A model generated the notes under the pieces. It was given only the letters and a program-made list of their open reading frames with translations. It was not told the DNA's origin and ran no database searches. From assembly GCA_021730905.1 (NCBI GenBank), contig JAKFYK010000031.1:1-58082 (forward strand): 58,082 nt of DNA, read 5' to 3'. This document shows positions 8,754 to 17,901 of the stretch, one piece after another; positions within the stretch are counted from its first letter, which is position 1, and every line of letters begins with the position of its first letter. The position numbers were made by a program, and so were the translations under genes. Source of the stretch: Betaproteobacteria bacterium. Its GTDB lineage: Bacteria > Pseudomonadota > Gammaproteobacteria > Burkholderiales > SG8-41.

Positions 8754-9704
8754 TTAGTACACCTCGCGGAAGCGCCGGCGCATGAAATGCCCCAGCACAT
8801 TGAAGCCCAGCGTCATCAGCACCAACACCAGGCCGGCGGCGAAGATGCTCTGGTAGCCGATGCTGCCATGGGGCAGATCGCCCAGCGCCACCTGCACGAT
8901 GTAGGCGGTGATGGTAGCGGCGGGTTCCAGCGGGTTGAAGGTGAAGGTCGGTTGCAGGCCGGCGGCAATTGCCACTACCATGGTTTCGCCGATAGCGCGC
9001 GAAATCGCCAGAATATAGGCCGCAATAATGCCCGATGCAGCGGCCGGCGTAATCACGCGCACCGCGGTCTGAAAGCGCGTGGCCCCCATCGCATAAGAGC
9101 CTTCGCGCATCGCCATCGGCACCGCGCGCATCGCGTCTTCCGCCACCGAGCTGATGTAGGGAATGATGAAAATGCCGATCACGATGCCCGGCGCGAGCAT
9201 GTTGAAGCCGGGCAGGTCAGGATAGAGATGTTGCAACATGGGCGTGATGAACAGCAGCGCGAAATAGCCAAACACCACCGTGGGTACAGCCTCCAGCAAC
9301 TCCAAGAATGGCTTCACCACCTCGCGCACCCAGTGCGGCGCAAACTCACTGAGATAAATGGCAACAATGGTTCCCATCGGTATCGCTACCGCCAGCGCCA
9401 CAAACGCCACCGTCAGCGTGCCGGACACCAGCGGCAATATGCCAAACTGGGGGTTCTCAAATAGCGGCGTCCATACCGTGCCGGTGAGAAACTCCACCAC
9501 CGATACATGGCGAAAAAAAGCCGCCGACTCGTAGAGCAGTATGCAGATGATGGCGACCGTGGTCGCTACGGCCGACAGTCCTGCCAGCAACAGCAGGAAC
9601 TCGATGACGCGCTCCTTGGCATGGCGGAAGAACTTGCGTTCCAGACGATCGGAAATCACGGGGTTGGCCAAGCTTTGTGGGTGTGCGAGTTCGGTTGGAG
9701 GCAT
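8754..9704 (-). CDS. pstC: phosphate ABC transporter permease PstC
   Basis: The inner-membrane permease has 316 residues with about six helices. It shows the EAA loop MREGSYAMGATRFQTAVRVI and the family segment AISRAIGETMVVAIAAG. The N-terminal cytoplasmic tail is about 33 residues long. It pairs with PstA. It is separated from pstS by a hairpin terminator, an arrangement often seen in pst operons that gives more receptor than permease. The ribosome-binding site before the ATG is weak. Confidence 0.95.
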   Translation of the reverse strand: MPPTELAHPQSLANPVISDRLERKFFRHAKERVIEFLLLLAGLSAVATTVAIICILLYESAAFFRHVSVVEFLTGTVWTPLFENPQFGILPLVSGTLTVAFVALAVAIPMGTIVAIYLSEFAPHWVREVVKPFLELLEAVPTVVFGYFALLFITPMLQHLYPDLPGFNMLAPGIVIGIFIIPYISSVAEDAMRAVPMAMREGSYAMGATRFQTAVRVITPAAASGIIAAYILAISRAIGETMVVAIAAGLQPTFTFNPLEPAATITAYIVQVALGDLPHGSIGYQSIFAAGLVLVLMTLGFNVLGHFMRRRFREVY

Positions 9705-9763
9705 ATTGTAGACGACTCTATACTGGGCGCCCGCCCGTCGCGCAAATCACACCGGCGGCGGAC

Positions 9764-9792
9764 AAAAAAGAAGGGAGCGATGACGCTCCCTT
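9764..9792 (-). terminator. intrinsic terminator or attenuator after pstS
   Basis: A perfect nine-base-pair stem (AAGGGAGCG at 9771-9779, CGCTCCCTT at 9784-9792) closes a four-base loop. On the minus strand it is followed by TTCTTTTTT. It lies 18 bases after the pstS stop and before pstC, so it should reduce transcription of pstCAB-phoU-phoBR relative to pstS. Confidence 0.85.
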
Positions 9793-9809
9793 CGCACGAG
9801 TTGCAAGAG

Positions 9810-10814
9810 TTACAGCTTGGCTTCCATTTTCATCAACTCTTCTATCGTCAGACCGACCTTGTTCTCGCCGCCGAACTTGGTGCCCTCGCGCATTTTGCTC
9901 AGGGTCTCCGTGTTATACGAATAAGCCTTGGCGGGCAGCGGCACGTATTTCACTTCCTTCACCAGTTTGTCGGCGTTTTTGTTGAAGTAGTTAATGAACT
10001 CTTTTACTTCCGGCTTGGTGGCCGCTTTGGCATTGACGTAGATGAAAATCGGGCGCGACAGCGGCTGGTAAGTACCGTTGATCACGGTGTCGCTCGAGGG
10101 CTCTACCGGCTTGCCAAGCCGCTCGTTCACGATGGGCAGCGCCTTGAGCTTGTCTTTGTTCTCAGCGTAGTAGGCATAACCGAAGTAGCCGATGGCATTG
10201 ACATCGCGGGAAACGCCTTGCACCAGCACGTTGTCGTCTTCCGACGCGGTGAAATCGCCGCGGCTGGACTTGGCCTTGCCGACAATGGCCTCGGTGAAGT
10301 ACTCGAATGTTCCCGAGTCGGCACCGGCGCCAAACAGCTTGAATGGCGTATCAGGCCAGGCAGGATTGATCTGGTTCCACCGGGTAATCTTGCCTTGCGC
10401 GCCGGGTTCCCACAGTTTCTTCATTTCCGCGACCGTAGCCGACTTGAGGAAAGTGTTCTTCGGATTGATTACGACCGTCAGGGCGTCGTACGCTACCGGC
10501 ATCTCAAGATAGGTAATCCCGGCCTTTTTGCATTCTTCCATTTCCGATTTGGTGATCGGGCGCGAGGCATTGGAAATATCGGTCTCGCCGCGGCAGAATT
10601 TCTTGAAGCCGCCGCCCGTGCCGGAAATCCCCACGGTAACCCTGATCTTGCCCTTCTGGGCTTTCTGGAAATCTTCAGCCACCGCCTCGGTGATGGGAAA
10701 CACGGTACTCGATCCGTCGATCTTGACCAGCGACTGTGCATTTGCGGCGCCGCCTGTCGTAAAGGCCAATGACAGCAATGCGGGAATTGCGCACAGTACG
10801 TATTTGGTATTCAT
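9810..10814 (-). CDS. pstS: periplasmic phosphate-binding protein
   Basis: The start is the ATG at 10814 ([14 protein letters not shown]), with AGGA about nine bases upstream. The protein has 334 residues with a signal peptide, and cleavage is likely after ANA at residue 26. The phosphate-binding signature is visible ([19 protein letters not shown], then [19 protein letters not shown] and [14 protein letters not shown]). It captures phosphate in the periplasm and delivers it to PstCA. It is first in the operon, downstream of a Pho-box-like promoter. Confidence 0.96.
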   Translation of the reverse strand: MNTKYVLCAIPALLSLAFTTGGAANAQSLVKIDGSSTVFPITEAVAEDFQKAQKGKIRVTVGISGTGGGFKKFCRGETDISNASRPITKSEMEECKKAGITYLEMPVAYDALTVVINPKNTFLKSATVAEMKKLWEPGAQGKITRWNQINPAWPDTPFKLFGAGADSGTFEYFTEAIVGKAKSSRGDFTASEDDNVLVQGVSRDVNAIGYFGYAYYAENKDKLKALPIVNERLGKPVEPSSDTVINGTYQPLSRPIFIYVNAKAATKPEVKEFINYFNKNADKLVKEVKYVPLPAKAYSYNTETLSKMREGTKFGGENKVGLTIEELMKMEAKL

Positions 10815-10856
10815 AATCTGTCGTCCTTTAGTTTGCCTGCCTGAGTAAGCAAGGCG

Positions 10857-10890
10857 AGTATAGGGAGCGCATGTGACGAAATGATTACAA
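10857..10890 (-). promoter_or_regulatory. probable Pho box and -10 of pstS
   Basis: On the minus strand the two direct half-sites TTGTAAT and TCGTCAC (10890-10872), with four bases between them, match the PhoB consensus CTGTCAT-N4-CTGTCAT only partly (about 5/7 and 4/7). About ten bases further on lies TATACT (10862-10857), a good -10 box, 43 bases before the pstS ATG. A Pho box in place of a -35 element is normal for PhoB-activated promoters. The match is imperfect, so this is a prediction. Confidence 0.55.
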
Positions 10891-10910
10891 TGGGCGCCCA
10901 TCTTGAGATA

Positions 10911-10937
10911 TATGCAAGTATTTGATTTTATTAATGT
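10911..10937 (-). repeat. dispersed AT-rich motif copy (ATCAAATACTT)
   Basis: On the minus strand the sequence reads AATAAAATCAAATACTTGC, sharing the core CAAATACTT and its A-rich left flank with copies near 15921, 35562, 43729 and 54838. It lies between the pstS and SapC-like promoters. Function unknown. Confidence 0.5.
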
Positions 10938-10940
10938 TTT

Positions 10941-10967
10941 TTTACAAGAGTCGCGGCTCTATATAAT
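10941..10967 (+). promoter_or_regulatory. sigma-70-like promoter of the SapC-like gene
   Basis: A perfect TATAAT (10962-10967) lies 35 bases before the ATG. The best -35 is TTTACA (10941-10946) with a short 15-base spacer, or a T-rich hexamer just upstream at near-normal spacing. An imperfect dyad (AGAGTC..GGCTCT) fills the spacer and might bind a regulator. Confidence 0.5.
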
Positions 10968-11002
10968 TTGCCCATCGCTCACCGGAATAAAAAATATCTG
11001 GT

Positions 11003-11767
11003 ATGGACATAGCACCGCCCTACGGCTATCAGGAAGTCGTTCCCCTCACCAAGGCGCATCGCGTGGTGCTGCCGGCCGCGGGCAAATTGCCGCCGGTTTT
11101 CCATAGCATGATGGTGATTCCGCTGTCGTATACCGAGATCAGCCTCGCCTGCCACGATTACCCGGTGGTGTTCGTCAGCGGCGATGAGGGCAAGACGGCG
11201 CTGGCGATGGCAGTAGTCGGTCTGGAGCAACGGCACAATCTGTTCGTCGCGCCCGATCTCACTTGGGACCGTAACGTCTATCTGCCCGCCTACGTGCGGC
11301 GCTACCCGTTCTGCATGACGCGCGTTAAAGTCAGCGGCACCGAACAGCCGGAGCGCATCGCCTGCGTTGAAAAGCGCGCGATCAGCGCCAAAGGTGACGC
11401 GCTGTATAACGACCATGGCGACGCGCTGCCGGTATGGGAAGCCATGCGTAAATTGCTGTTTGAGTTCGAGGCAGACCTCGCGCGCACCGAAGCCATGTGC
11501 CAGGTCATCATCGAGCTTGGCCTGCTGGAGCCGTTCAACCTGCAGGCGAAACCGCACGACGGTTCGCCGTTTACACTGTCGGGCATGTTTCGCGTGGTCG
11601 AACAAAAAATCAATGGCCTCTCCAGCGCCAAGCTGAAAGAGCTGGTGCAGAATGGCGTGCTGCCGCGGATCTACGCGCACCTGATGTCGATGTCGAATTT
11701 CACGCGATTGCTGGCGCGGCACGCAAGCCAGTCGAAACCCGCGCGCAAAGCCGGCGTTAGCGTCTGA
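11003..11767 (+). CDS. SapC family protein
   Basis: The protein has 254 residues with no signal peptide and no clear membrane helix. It matches the SapC family pattern: EVVPLTKAHRVVL near the start, then LACHDYPVVFVSGDEGKTALAMAVVGLEQRHNLFV and a YVRRYPF segment (about residues 97-103). Despite the name, which comes from a Campylobacter S-layer region, members in proteobacteria are soluble proteins of unclear role. Here it stands alone with its own promoter, upstream of the MoxR gene and divergent from pstS. Function is unknown. Confidence 0.8.
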   Translation: MDIAPPYGYQEVVPLTKAHRVVLPAAGKLPPVFHSMMVIPLSYTEISLACHDYPVVFVSGDEGKTALAMAVVGLEQRHNLFVAPDLTWDRNVYLPAYVRRYPFCMTRVKVSGTEQPERIACVEKRAISAKGDALYNDHGDALPVWEAMRKLLFEFEADLARTEAMCQVIIELGLLEPFNLQAKPHDGSPFTLSGMFRVVEQKINGLSSAKLKELVQNGVLPRIYAHLMSMSNFTRLLARHASQSKPARKAGVSV

Positions 11768-11831
11768 TCGAGCACCGGCAAATAAAACACATTGGGCGCG
11801 GGAAAGCTCCGGCGCGAACGAAAGAGCAAGC

Positions 11832-12791
11832 ATGAACGATCCAAAAATCAGTCCGGGCCTCGCACCGCAAGAACTTGCGGCGCGCATCCGCGCCAACATC
11901 GAGCGCGTGATGTCCGGACAAACGCATACGGTCAACAAAGTGCTGGCGGCATTTCTCGCGGGCGGGCACGTGCTGCTGGAGGACAATCCCGGCACCGGCA
12001 AAACCACGCTGGCCAAAGCACTGGCCAAAAGCGTCAGTGTGGAATTCCATCGCGTGCAGTTCACGCCGGATCTGCTTCCATCGGATATTCTCGGCGTGTC
12101 GGTATTCAATCCGCGCGACCAGAATTTCAGTTTTCACGCCGGCCCCATCTTCACGCAGGTGCTGCTGGCCGACGAAATCAACCGCGCCAGTCCACGCACG
12201 CAATCGGCGCTGCTCGAAGCCATGGCCGAAGGGCAGGTCAGCATCGAAGGCAAAACACATGCGCTCGACGATCTGTTCTTTGTGATCGCCACGCAAAACC
12301 CGGTGGAATTCCGCGGCACTTACCCGCTGCCCGAAGCGCAGATGGATCGTTTCGCGGTGCGGTTGTCGCTCGGCTACGTCAGTGCCGACGCCGAAGTCGC
12401 CATCGTCAACGCACAGGAACAGGTGCATCCGCTCGACACGCTGGAGGCATGCGTGACGGCGCAGGACGTGCGTGCGCTCAAGCAGCAGGTCAAAAATATC
12501 CGCATCAGCGATGAGTTAAAGCGCTACGCCGTCGATCTTGCCCGCGCCACGCGCGGCGCGCCGTCGGTGCAACTGGGCGCGGGGCCGCGCGCATCGCTCG
12601 CATTGACGCGCATGGCACAGGCGCTGGCACTGGTGCAGGGCGAGGACTACGTGAAACCCGATCACATCCGCGACATGGCGGTCAGCGTACTGGCGCACCG
12701 CCTGTCGCTCGATCCGTCGGCGAAGTTCTCCGGCCTTACCGCGCAGGATGTAGTAGCCGGGTTGCTGAAGTCGGTGCCGGTGCCAGCGTAG
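11832..12791 (+). CDS. MoxR-type AAA+ ATPase
   Basis: The protein has 319 residues. Walker A is seen as GTGKTTLAKAL (about residues 55-65), Walker B as LLADEINRASPRTQ, sensor 1 as FVIATQNPVEFRGTYPLPEAQMDRF, and a C-terminal lid. MoxR ATPases act as chaperones that remodel partner proteins, typically together with DUF58 and von Willebrand domain proteins. The next two genes encode a DUF58 protein and a transglutaminase-like protein, so the three form the common MoxR-DUF58-TgpA module. A REP-like palindrome separates it from the DUF58 gene. Confidence 0.92.
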   Translation: MNDPKISPGLAPQELAARIRANIERVMSGQTHTVNKVLAAFLAGGHVLLEDNPGTGKTTLAKALAKSVSVEFHRVQFTPDLLPSDILGVSVFNPRDQNFSFHAGPIFTQVLLADEINRASPRTQSALLEAMAEGQVSIEGKTHALDDLFFVIATQNPVEFRGTYPLPEAQMDRFAVRLSLGYVSADAEVAIVNAQEQVHPLDTLEACVTAQDVRALKQQVKNIRISDELKRYAVDLARATRGAPSVQLGAGPRASLALTRMAQALALVQGEDYVKPDHIRDMAVSVLAHRLSLDPSAKFSGLTAQDVVAGLLKSVPVPA

Positions 12792-12800
12792 ACAAAAATT

Positions 12801-12868
12801 CCGTTCGGGCTGAGCCTGTCGAAGCCCGCGTGCATCGGATCGTCCTTCGACAAGCTCAGGACGAACGG
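12801..12868. repeat. REP-like palindromic repeat (CCGTTCGGGCTGAGC type), copy 1
   Basis: The left arm CCGTTCGGGCTGAGCCTGTC and the right arm GCTCAGGACGAACGG form an interrupted palindrome 10 bases after the MoxR stop. Related copies lie at 30248-30329 and, degenerate, at 23352-23388. Such elements are common between genes in proteobacteria and may stabilise messages or mark former insertions. Confidence 0.8.
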
Positions 12869-12920
12869 TATGAAATATAGTTGAGTTCAGCCCGTGTATC
12901 TTTGTAATAACTGACGGCGC

Positions 12921-14228
12921 ATGTGGAAATTCTCACACTGGATGTTCAGTCTCGTCGCGGCCAGCCAGCGCGTTATTGAACGACGATTGACACGCGCCGG
13001 CATGCTGGTGGGCAGCGCGATGATCGGCACAGCCACGCTCGGCGTGGATACGAATTTGACGGTGGCCTACCGCATTTTTGCGTTCACCGCCGCGCTGCTG
13101 TTCGTGGCGTGGATTGCAACACGGTTGCAGCGCGGGCGTTACACCGTTGATCGCCATCTGCCGCGCGTGGTCACCGCCGGCGAGCCGTTCAGCTATCGCG
13201 TTACGGTCAATAATCTTGCGAATGCGCCACGTGACGGCCTCGCCCTGATCGACGATCTCGCCGATCCATGTCCGCCGCTGGCCGAATTCCGCGCGCGCAT
13301 GCGATTCCCTACCTATCTCAAATGGAAGCGGCTAATCAACGAGCGCAAGGCGTGTCAGGTTGATGAGCTGGCGTTGCCCGAACTCGCGCCGCGCGGCGCG
13401 CTGGATGTCACGGTGCGCGGCGAGGCGCTGCGCCGCGGCAATCAGCATTTTCAGGGCATGACGGTGGCGCGCGCCGATCCGCTCGGTCTGGTGCGTGGCC
13501 TGTCGCGGCTGGACGCGCCGGCGAATGTGCTGGTGTTGCCGCGCCGCTATGCATTGCCGCCGATCACGCTGCCGGGCTCGCGCCGCTATCAGCCGGGCGG
13601 CGTCGCGCTCGCCGCGTCCATCGGCAACTCGGAGGAATTCGTCGGTCTGCGCGATTACCGACCGGGCGATCCATTACAGCGCATCCACTGGAAAAGTTAC
13701 GCGCGTGCCGGAGAACCGGTGGTGCGCGAGTATCAGGATGAATATTTCGAGCGGCACGCGCTGATCCTCGATACCTTTGCCGGCACAGACCGCGCCAGCA
13801 CCCCCGCTGGAGCAGCAGCATTTGAAGACGCCGTGTCGATTGCATCGTCACTCGCCTGCACCGTCAACACGCAGGAATGCCTGCTCGACCTGATGTTCGT
13901 CGGTGCGGAATCCTATATCTACACCGCGGGTCGCGGCCAGATGACCACCGGCAGCCTGCTGGAAGTGCTGGCCGGCGTGCAACTGTGCGCGAGCAAGCCG
14001 TTTCGCACCCTGCAGGATGCCGTCACCGCGCGACGCAGCCTGCTCACCGGCAGCATCTGCATCCTGCTGGGGTGGGACGAGGCGCGGCGCGAATTCATTC
14101 GCATGCTGCGCACGCTGGGCGTGCCGGTATTGGCGCTGGTGGTAACGGCCGATGCTGTGGAAGAACGCGCGCCGTGGCTGCGCGTGATCACGCCGGGCAA
14201 GGTGCAGGAAGGACTGGCGGGATTATGA
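12921..14228 (+). CDS. DUF58 domain-containing protein
   Basis: The protein has 435 residues. Two N-terminal membrane helices (about 27-66) are followed by a beta-rich region and the DUF58 signature FVGLRDYRPGDPLQRIHWK at about 240-258. The C-terminal half has a von Willebrand-like fold (HALILDTFAG, ILLGWDEARREF). It is probably anchored in the inner membrane with its main domain in the cytoplasm, and works with the MoxR ATPase upstream. The stop overlaps the transglutaminase ATG by four bases (ATGA). The process served (envelope assembly or stress) is not known. Confidence 0.88.
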   Translation: MWKFSHWMFSLVAASQRVIERRLTRAGMLVGSAMIGTATLGVDTNLTVAYRIFAFTAALLFVAWIATRLQRGRYTVDRHLPRVVTAGEPFSYRVTVNNLANAPRDGLALIDDLADPCPPLAEFRARMRFPTYLKWKRLINERKACQVDELALPELAPRGALDVTVRGEALRRGNQHFQGMTVARADPLGLVRGLSRLDAPANVLVLPRRYALPPITLPGSRRYQPGGVALAASIGNSEEFVGLRDYRPGDPLQRIHWKSYARAGEPVVREYQDEYFERHALILDTFAGTDRASTPAGAAAFEDAVSIASSLACTVNTQECLLDLMFVGAESYIYTAGRGQMTTGSLLEVLAGVQLCASKPFRTLQDAVTARRSLLTGSICILLGWDEARREFIRMLRTLGVPVLALVVTADAVEERAPWLRVITPGKVQEGLAGL

Positions 14229-16210
14229 AAATCCACCCGCTGATGCTCGCCGCGGTGATCGCGTTCTGGGGCTGGCAGACCGGGCTATGGGTCGTCGCGG
14301 TGCCGATCGCGATCTTCGTGTGCGCATCGTTTTATGTGTCGCTGCGCTGGGCGCTCACTACCGCGCACCTCACGCGTGTTGCGGATTTCTGCACGGTGCT
14401 GGCGTTGCTGCTGGGCGCTTATCTTTATATCACCTACGGCAATCCGCGCGCCATCATTGTGTTTTTTCAATGGCTGCCGGTGATGTTTCTGCCGGTGGCA
14501 TTGGCGCACGCATACGGCACGGCGGAACGCATGAACCTCGCCGTATTGTTCTGGAGTCTGCGCCGCCGCCCGCCCGCGCGACCGGCGACGTTTGATCCGT
14601 GGTGGCCCTACTTCGCCCTGTGGATCGTCGCGGCGTCCGCCGCCAACGTGCGCGGCGAGTGGTTCTACGTGGGGCTCATCGCGCTCATCAGTTGGCCGCT
14701 GGTGCGCATACGGCCGTGGTCGTATCGCGTCGGCACCTGGGGCGTTGCGTTTTCGATGGCGATTGCGCTCGGCTATGGATTGCAATATGGCCTTAGCGTA
14801 ACGCAGGCATGGCTGGAGGCGGCCGCGCCGGAGTGGATTGCGGCGTCGGGCGCGCGCACCGATCCGTATCGCGCCACCACCGACATCGGCCACATCGGCA
14901 AACTCAAGGATTCCGACGCCATCGTGTTGCGCGTGGTCACGCCCGACGGCAAGGAGCCGCCCAGGCTCTGGCATCGCGCGAGCTACAACGCCTACTTCGG
15001 CGCGGAGTGGATCGCGCGCGGCGCGGCCTTCGTGCGTGTCGATGACGCGCCCAATGAGCGCTGGCCGCTGAAAGCGGATCACGCACCGCGCGCGCGCGCC
15101 ACCATACACGACTACACGGTGCGGCCCAACCCGGTGCTGAGCCTGCCCGCCGGCACCTCCGCCATTGAAAAACTCAATGCGGTTTCCATGCAGCGCAATG
15201 CGCTGGGCGCGGTGCAAATCGTGCGCGAACCCGGTTTCTTTTCATACGTCGCGGCCTATGCAGGGGAAGCCGCTCTCGATGGAGCGCCCACCGCCGAGGA
15301 TGTGAAATTGCCGGCGAGAGAGCGCGAAGCCTTTGACGCACTGGCATCGGAACTCGGCCTTAAAGGCCAGACGCCCGCCGCCAGCGTAGAACAGATCAAG
15401 CAATACTTCGCCAACGGTTACCAGTATTCGACGTTCCAGAAGAACGCACCACTGGTCGGATCGCCCATCGTCGATTTTCTGCATCGCTCGAAATCGGGCC
15501 ATTGCGAATATTTCGCCACCGCCACCGCGCTGCTGCTGCGCGCCGGCGGCATCCCCGCGCGCTATGCCACCGGCTTTGTGGTAGCGGAGAAAAGCGATCT
15601 GGAGAACGCTTACATCGTGCGCACGCGTCATGCGCATGCCTGGGTGCGCGCGTACGTGAACGGCGCGTGGATCGAGATCGACACCACGCCGCCATCGTGG
15701 TTTGCCATCGAGGCCGAAGAGGGCGGCGCATGGTCGAAAACATGGTCAAAAGTGAGCGACCTGTGGTCATGGTTGCGCTTTCGCGCCTCGCAAGCCTGGG
15801 CTAACAGCGACGAGCGGCAATGGCTTACTGGTGCGCTGATCGTGGTATTTCCGTTTGCGTTGTGGCTCGCGTGGCGGCTTTATCGCAGTCGCAACAAGGC
15901 AAAAAATAATCAATTAAAACAAATACTTATATCTGACGCGCGAATGGGGGCCGATTCCGAGTTCTATCGCATCGAACAACGGCTGACCGAACAAGGCTGG
16001 GGGCGGCGTCCTCATGAAACCGCGAATGACTGGCTGGCGCGACTTAAGTCTGACGCAAAGCTGGATACGGCTTCACTCGCCGAAATCGTTGAATTGCACA
16101 ACCGCTATCGGTTTGATCCGCTGGGGTTAGACGAAACGCAGCGCACGCTACTCACGCAAACCGCCAGCAGTTGGCTCACCACAGACGCCAAGTTATCCGG
16201 CCGCACATAG
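14225..16210 (+). CDS. TgpA-like membrane transglutaminase/protease-like protein
   Basis: The true start is the ATG at 14225, overlapping the DUF58 stop; a longer open frame upstream is out-of-frame DUF58 sequence. The protein has 661 residues: N-terminal membrane helices (about 1-190), a periplasmic domain with the transglutaminase triad Cys427 (SGHCEYF), His471 (HAHAW) and Asp486 (WIEIDTTPP), one further membrane helix (about 535-552), and a C-terminal DUF4129-like tail. Known relatives include Pseudomonas TgpA, an essential envelope protein. An AT-rich patch at 15905-15935, encoding the linker KNNQLKQILI, contains one copy of the dispersed CAAATACTT motif. Confidence 0.88.
   Translation: MKIHPLMLAAVIAFWGWQTGLWVVAVPIAIFVCASFYVSLRWALTTAHLTRVADFCTVLALLLGAYLYITYGNPRAIIVFFQWLPVMFLPVALAHAYGTAERMNLAVLFWSLRRRPPARPATFDPWWPYFALWIVAASAANVRGEWFYVGLIALISWPLVRIRPWSYRVGTWGVAFSMAIALGYGLQYGLSVTQAWLEAAAPEWIAASGARTDPYRATTDIGHIGKLKDSDAIVLRVVTPDGKEPPRLWHRASYNAYFGAEWIARGAAFVRVDDAPNERWPLKADHAPRARATIHDYTVRPNPVLSLPAGTSAIEKLNAVSMQRNALGAVQIVREPGFFSYVAAYAGEAALDGAPTAEDVKLPAREREAFDALASELGLKGQTPAASVEQIKQYFANGYQYSTFQKNAPLVGSPIVDFLHRSKSGHCEYFATATALLLRAGGIPARYATGFVVAEKSDLENAYIVRTRHAHAWVRAYVNGAWIEIDTTPPSWFAIEAEEGGAWSKTWSKVSDLWSWLRFRASQAWANSDERQWLTGALIVVFPFALWLAWRLYRSRNKAKNNQLKQILISDARMGADSEFYRIEQRLTEQGWGRRPHETANDWLARLKSDAKLDTASLAEIVELHNRYRFDPLGLDETQRTLLTQTASSWLTTDAKLSGRT
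15908..15932 (+). repeat. dispersed AT-rich motif copy inside a coding sequence
   Basis: AATTAAAACAAATACTTATA lies in the linker of the transglutaminase-like gene, just after the last membrane helix. The fourteen bases AAAACAAATACTTA recur exactly near 35557 and 54834. The surrounding gene is GC-rich, so this patch stands out in composition. Confidence 0.55.
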
Positions 16211-16259
16211 ACTGCAGGATGCGCATGTGTACCCCGGCTCCGTTGCGCATCTGCGTCTG

Positions 16260-17033
16260 CTAGAGAAGCCCCGAAATCAATCCTGCCGCCACACCAAAAA
16301 GCATAAAAGCAACGACGATCTGAATCCCGCCCATCGTCGCTTTACGAAGGTAACGGTTGCCCAAAATTGAGCCCAGCACAGCCGCGATGACAGCCGCGCC
16401 CAACAAACCATAGTCAAAGCCCGCCCGATGTTCCAGGATCAACCGGGAGTACACCGTAAGTCGGGAAACATCGATCATGAAGGCTATCGCCGCACCCGTG
16501 GCTACGTAGGCTTCTTTGGTCAGGTTGGCTTTAATCAGGAACGCCGATCTCAACGCCCCCTGCATTCCGGCGAGGCCGCCAAAAAATCCGCTAAGCAATC
16601 CACCCAAAGGTTGATAGCGCGAGGAAAAAGAAATTCTGTGAACTCGCGGCAACCCTTCGGCGCAGACAAAAAACAACAGTATCAGCCCCACGGTCAGTTT
16701 GACCGGAACTATCTCCAGCGTGTGGCCAAAAAGAGAGTAGGTCAGGAGCGAACCGCTCTTGGAAAGCAATATCAGCATCCATGCCCCGGAAAACGCACCG
16801 AGGATGGCTGGTACCCCAAACCGCATAACCACGCCACGGTCGATATGCCGCCACACCAGGATTAATTTGAAAACGCCGTTCAGAAAATGCACGACCGCGG
16901 TTAAGGCAACCGCTTTTTCCACAACAAAGAACAGCGCAAACGCAGGGAGTAGCAGCGTTCCGAGACCAAAGCCGGAGAAGAACGTGAGTCCGGACGAGAT
17001 AAACGCCACTGAGCAAATAATCAAGTAGCTCAT
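16260..17033 (-). CDS. TSUP (TauE/SafE) family membrane exporter
   Basis: The start is taken at the ATG at 17033 (MSYLIICSVAFISSG), five bases after the lgt stop. The protein has 257 residues, almost wholly hydrophobic, with seven to eight helices. The duplicated TSUP pattern is visible (FSGFGLGTLLLPAFALFF and the second-half GFFGGLAGMQGALRSAFLI). The family moves sulfite, sulfoacetate, sulfolactate or related organic anions across the inner membrane; the substrate here is unknown. The longer open frame upstream is out-of-frame lgt sequence. It probably shares the lgt message. Confidence 0.82.
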   Translation of the reverse strand: MSYLIICSVAFISSGLTFFSGFGLGTLLLPAFALFFVVEKAVALTAVVHFLNGVFKLILVWRHIDRGVVMRFGVPAILGAFSGAWMLILLSKSGSLLTYSLFGHTLEIVPVKLTVGLILLFFVCAEGLPRVHRISFSSRYQPLGGLLSGFFGGLAGMQGALRSAFLIKANLTKEAYVATGAAIAFMIDVSRLTVYSRLILEHRAGFDYGLLGAAVIAAVLGSILGNRYLRKATMGGIQIVVAFMLFGVAAGLISGLL

Positions 17034-17038
17034 GGCAT

Positions 17039-17827
17039 CTACTTTGTTCTTGCCCCCCGATATGCCCATCCCATCATCGCAATCCCCGCCAGCACCATCG
17101 GCAGCGACAACCATTGCCCCATCGACCAGCCCATCGCCAGCAGACCGAGAAAGCTGTCGGGCTCGCGCGCATATTCCACGACAAAGCGAAAGCCGCCGTA
17201 GCCGATGAGGAACAGCGCTGACACCGCGCCACGCGGACGCGGTTTGGCGGAGAACCACCACAGAATCGCAAACAACAGCACGCCTTCCAGCGCGAACTGA
17301 TAGAGCTGTGACGGGTGGCGCGGCTGTTTATCGACCAGCGGAAAAATCATCGACCACGCCACGTCGGTGGGCCGGCCCCATAACTCGGCGTTGATGAAGT
17401 TGCCGAGCCGCCCCGCCGCCAGCCCCAGCGGCACCAGCGGCGCCATGAAATCGGTCATGTCCAGCCAGTGCTGTTTGCGGCTGTGTGCGAACCATGCCAG
17501 CGCGACGATCACGCCGAGCATGCCGCCGTGAAACGACATGCCGCCTTCCCACACATAGAAAATCTTCCACGGCACGCTGATGTAGTCGCTGAATTTGTAG
17601 AACAGCACGTAGCCAAAGCGCCCGCCGAAGATCACGCCGAGGATGCCGTAGAACATCACGTCGTCGAGGTCTTTCTGCTGCCAGATGCCATTCGGATTCG
17701 CTTTGATGCGCATGCGGCCGAACCACCATACCAGCGCGAAGCCGACAACGTACATCAAGCCGTACCAGCGCACCGCGAGCGGGCCGAGGCTGAATACGAT
17801 AGGGTCGAATCCGGGGTGTACGAACAT
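17039..17827 (-). CDS. lgt: prolipoprotein diacylglyceryl transferase
   Basis: This is a 262-residue inner-membrane enzyme with seven helices. The Lgt signature [14 protein letters not shown] is present, and the essential His and Gly lie in [14 protein letters not shown]. It transfers diacylglycerol from phosphatidylglycerol to the lipobox cysteine of prolipoproteins, for example the LivK-like protein in this window. It is divergent from ilvD, a neighbour pair often seen in betaproteobacteria. A TATAAT on the minus strand (17869-17864) is a candidate -10. Confidence 0.95.
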   Translation of the reverse strand: MFVHPGFDPIVFSLGPLAVRWYGLMYVVGFALVWWFGRMRIKANPNGIWQQKDLDDVMFYGILGVIFGGRFGYVLFYKFSDYISVPWKIFYVWEGGMSFHGGMLGVIVALAWFAHSRKQHWLDMTDFMAPLVPLGLAAGRLGNFINAELWGRPTDVAWSMIFPLVDKQPRHPSQLYQFALEGVLLFAILWWFSAKPRPRGAVSALFLIGYGGFRFVVEYAREPDSFLGLLAMGWSMGQWLSLPMVLAGIAMMGWAYRGARTK

Positions 17828-17901
17828 GAGCGTCGATTCAGGATAGGTTAAAATTCTGCTCCCATTATAAAGCCGCTTACCCGCGCTTCGGAGAATCTCA
17901 C

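Noticed and set aside
9507..10772. 421-codon open frame on the plus strand opposite pstS and pstC
   Set aside because: It crosses a terminator and two clear genes on the other strand, and shows no domain.
13877..14224. Long N-terminal extension of the transglutaminase gene
   Set aside because: It is out-of-frame DUF58 sequence. The ATGA overlap at 14225 and the membrane helix that follows mark the real start.
17864..17869. TATAAT between lgt and ilvD as a firm promoter
   Set aside because: The hexamer is good on the minus strand, but no -35 box at normal spacing could be identified, so it is mentioned only under lgt.
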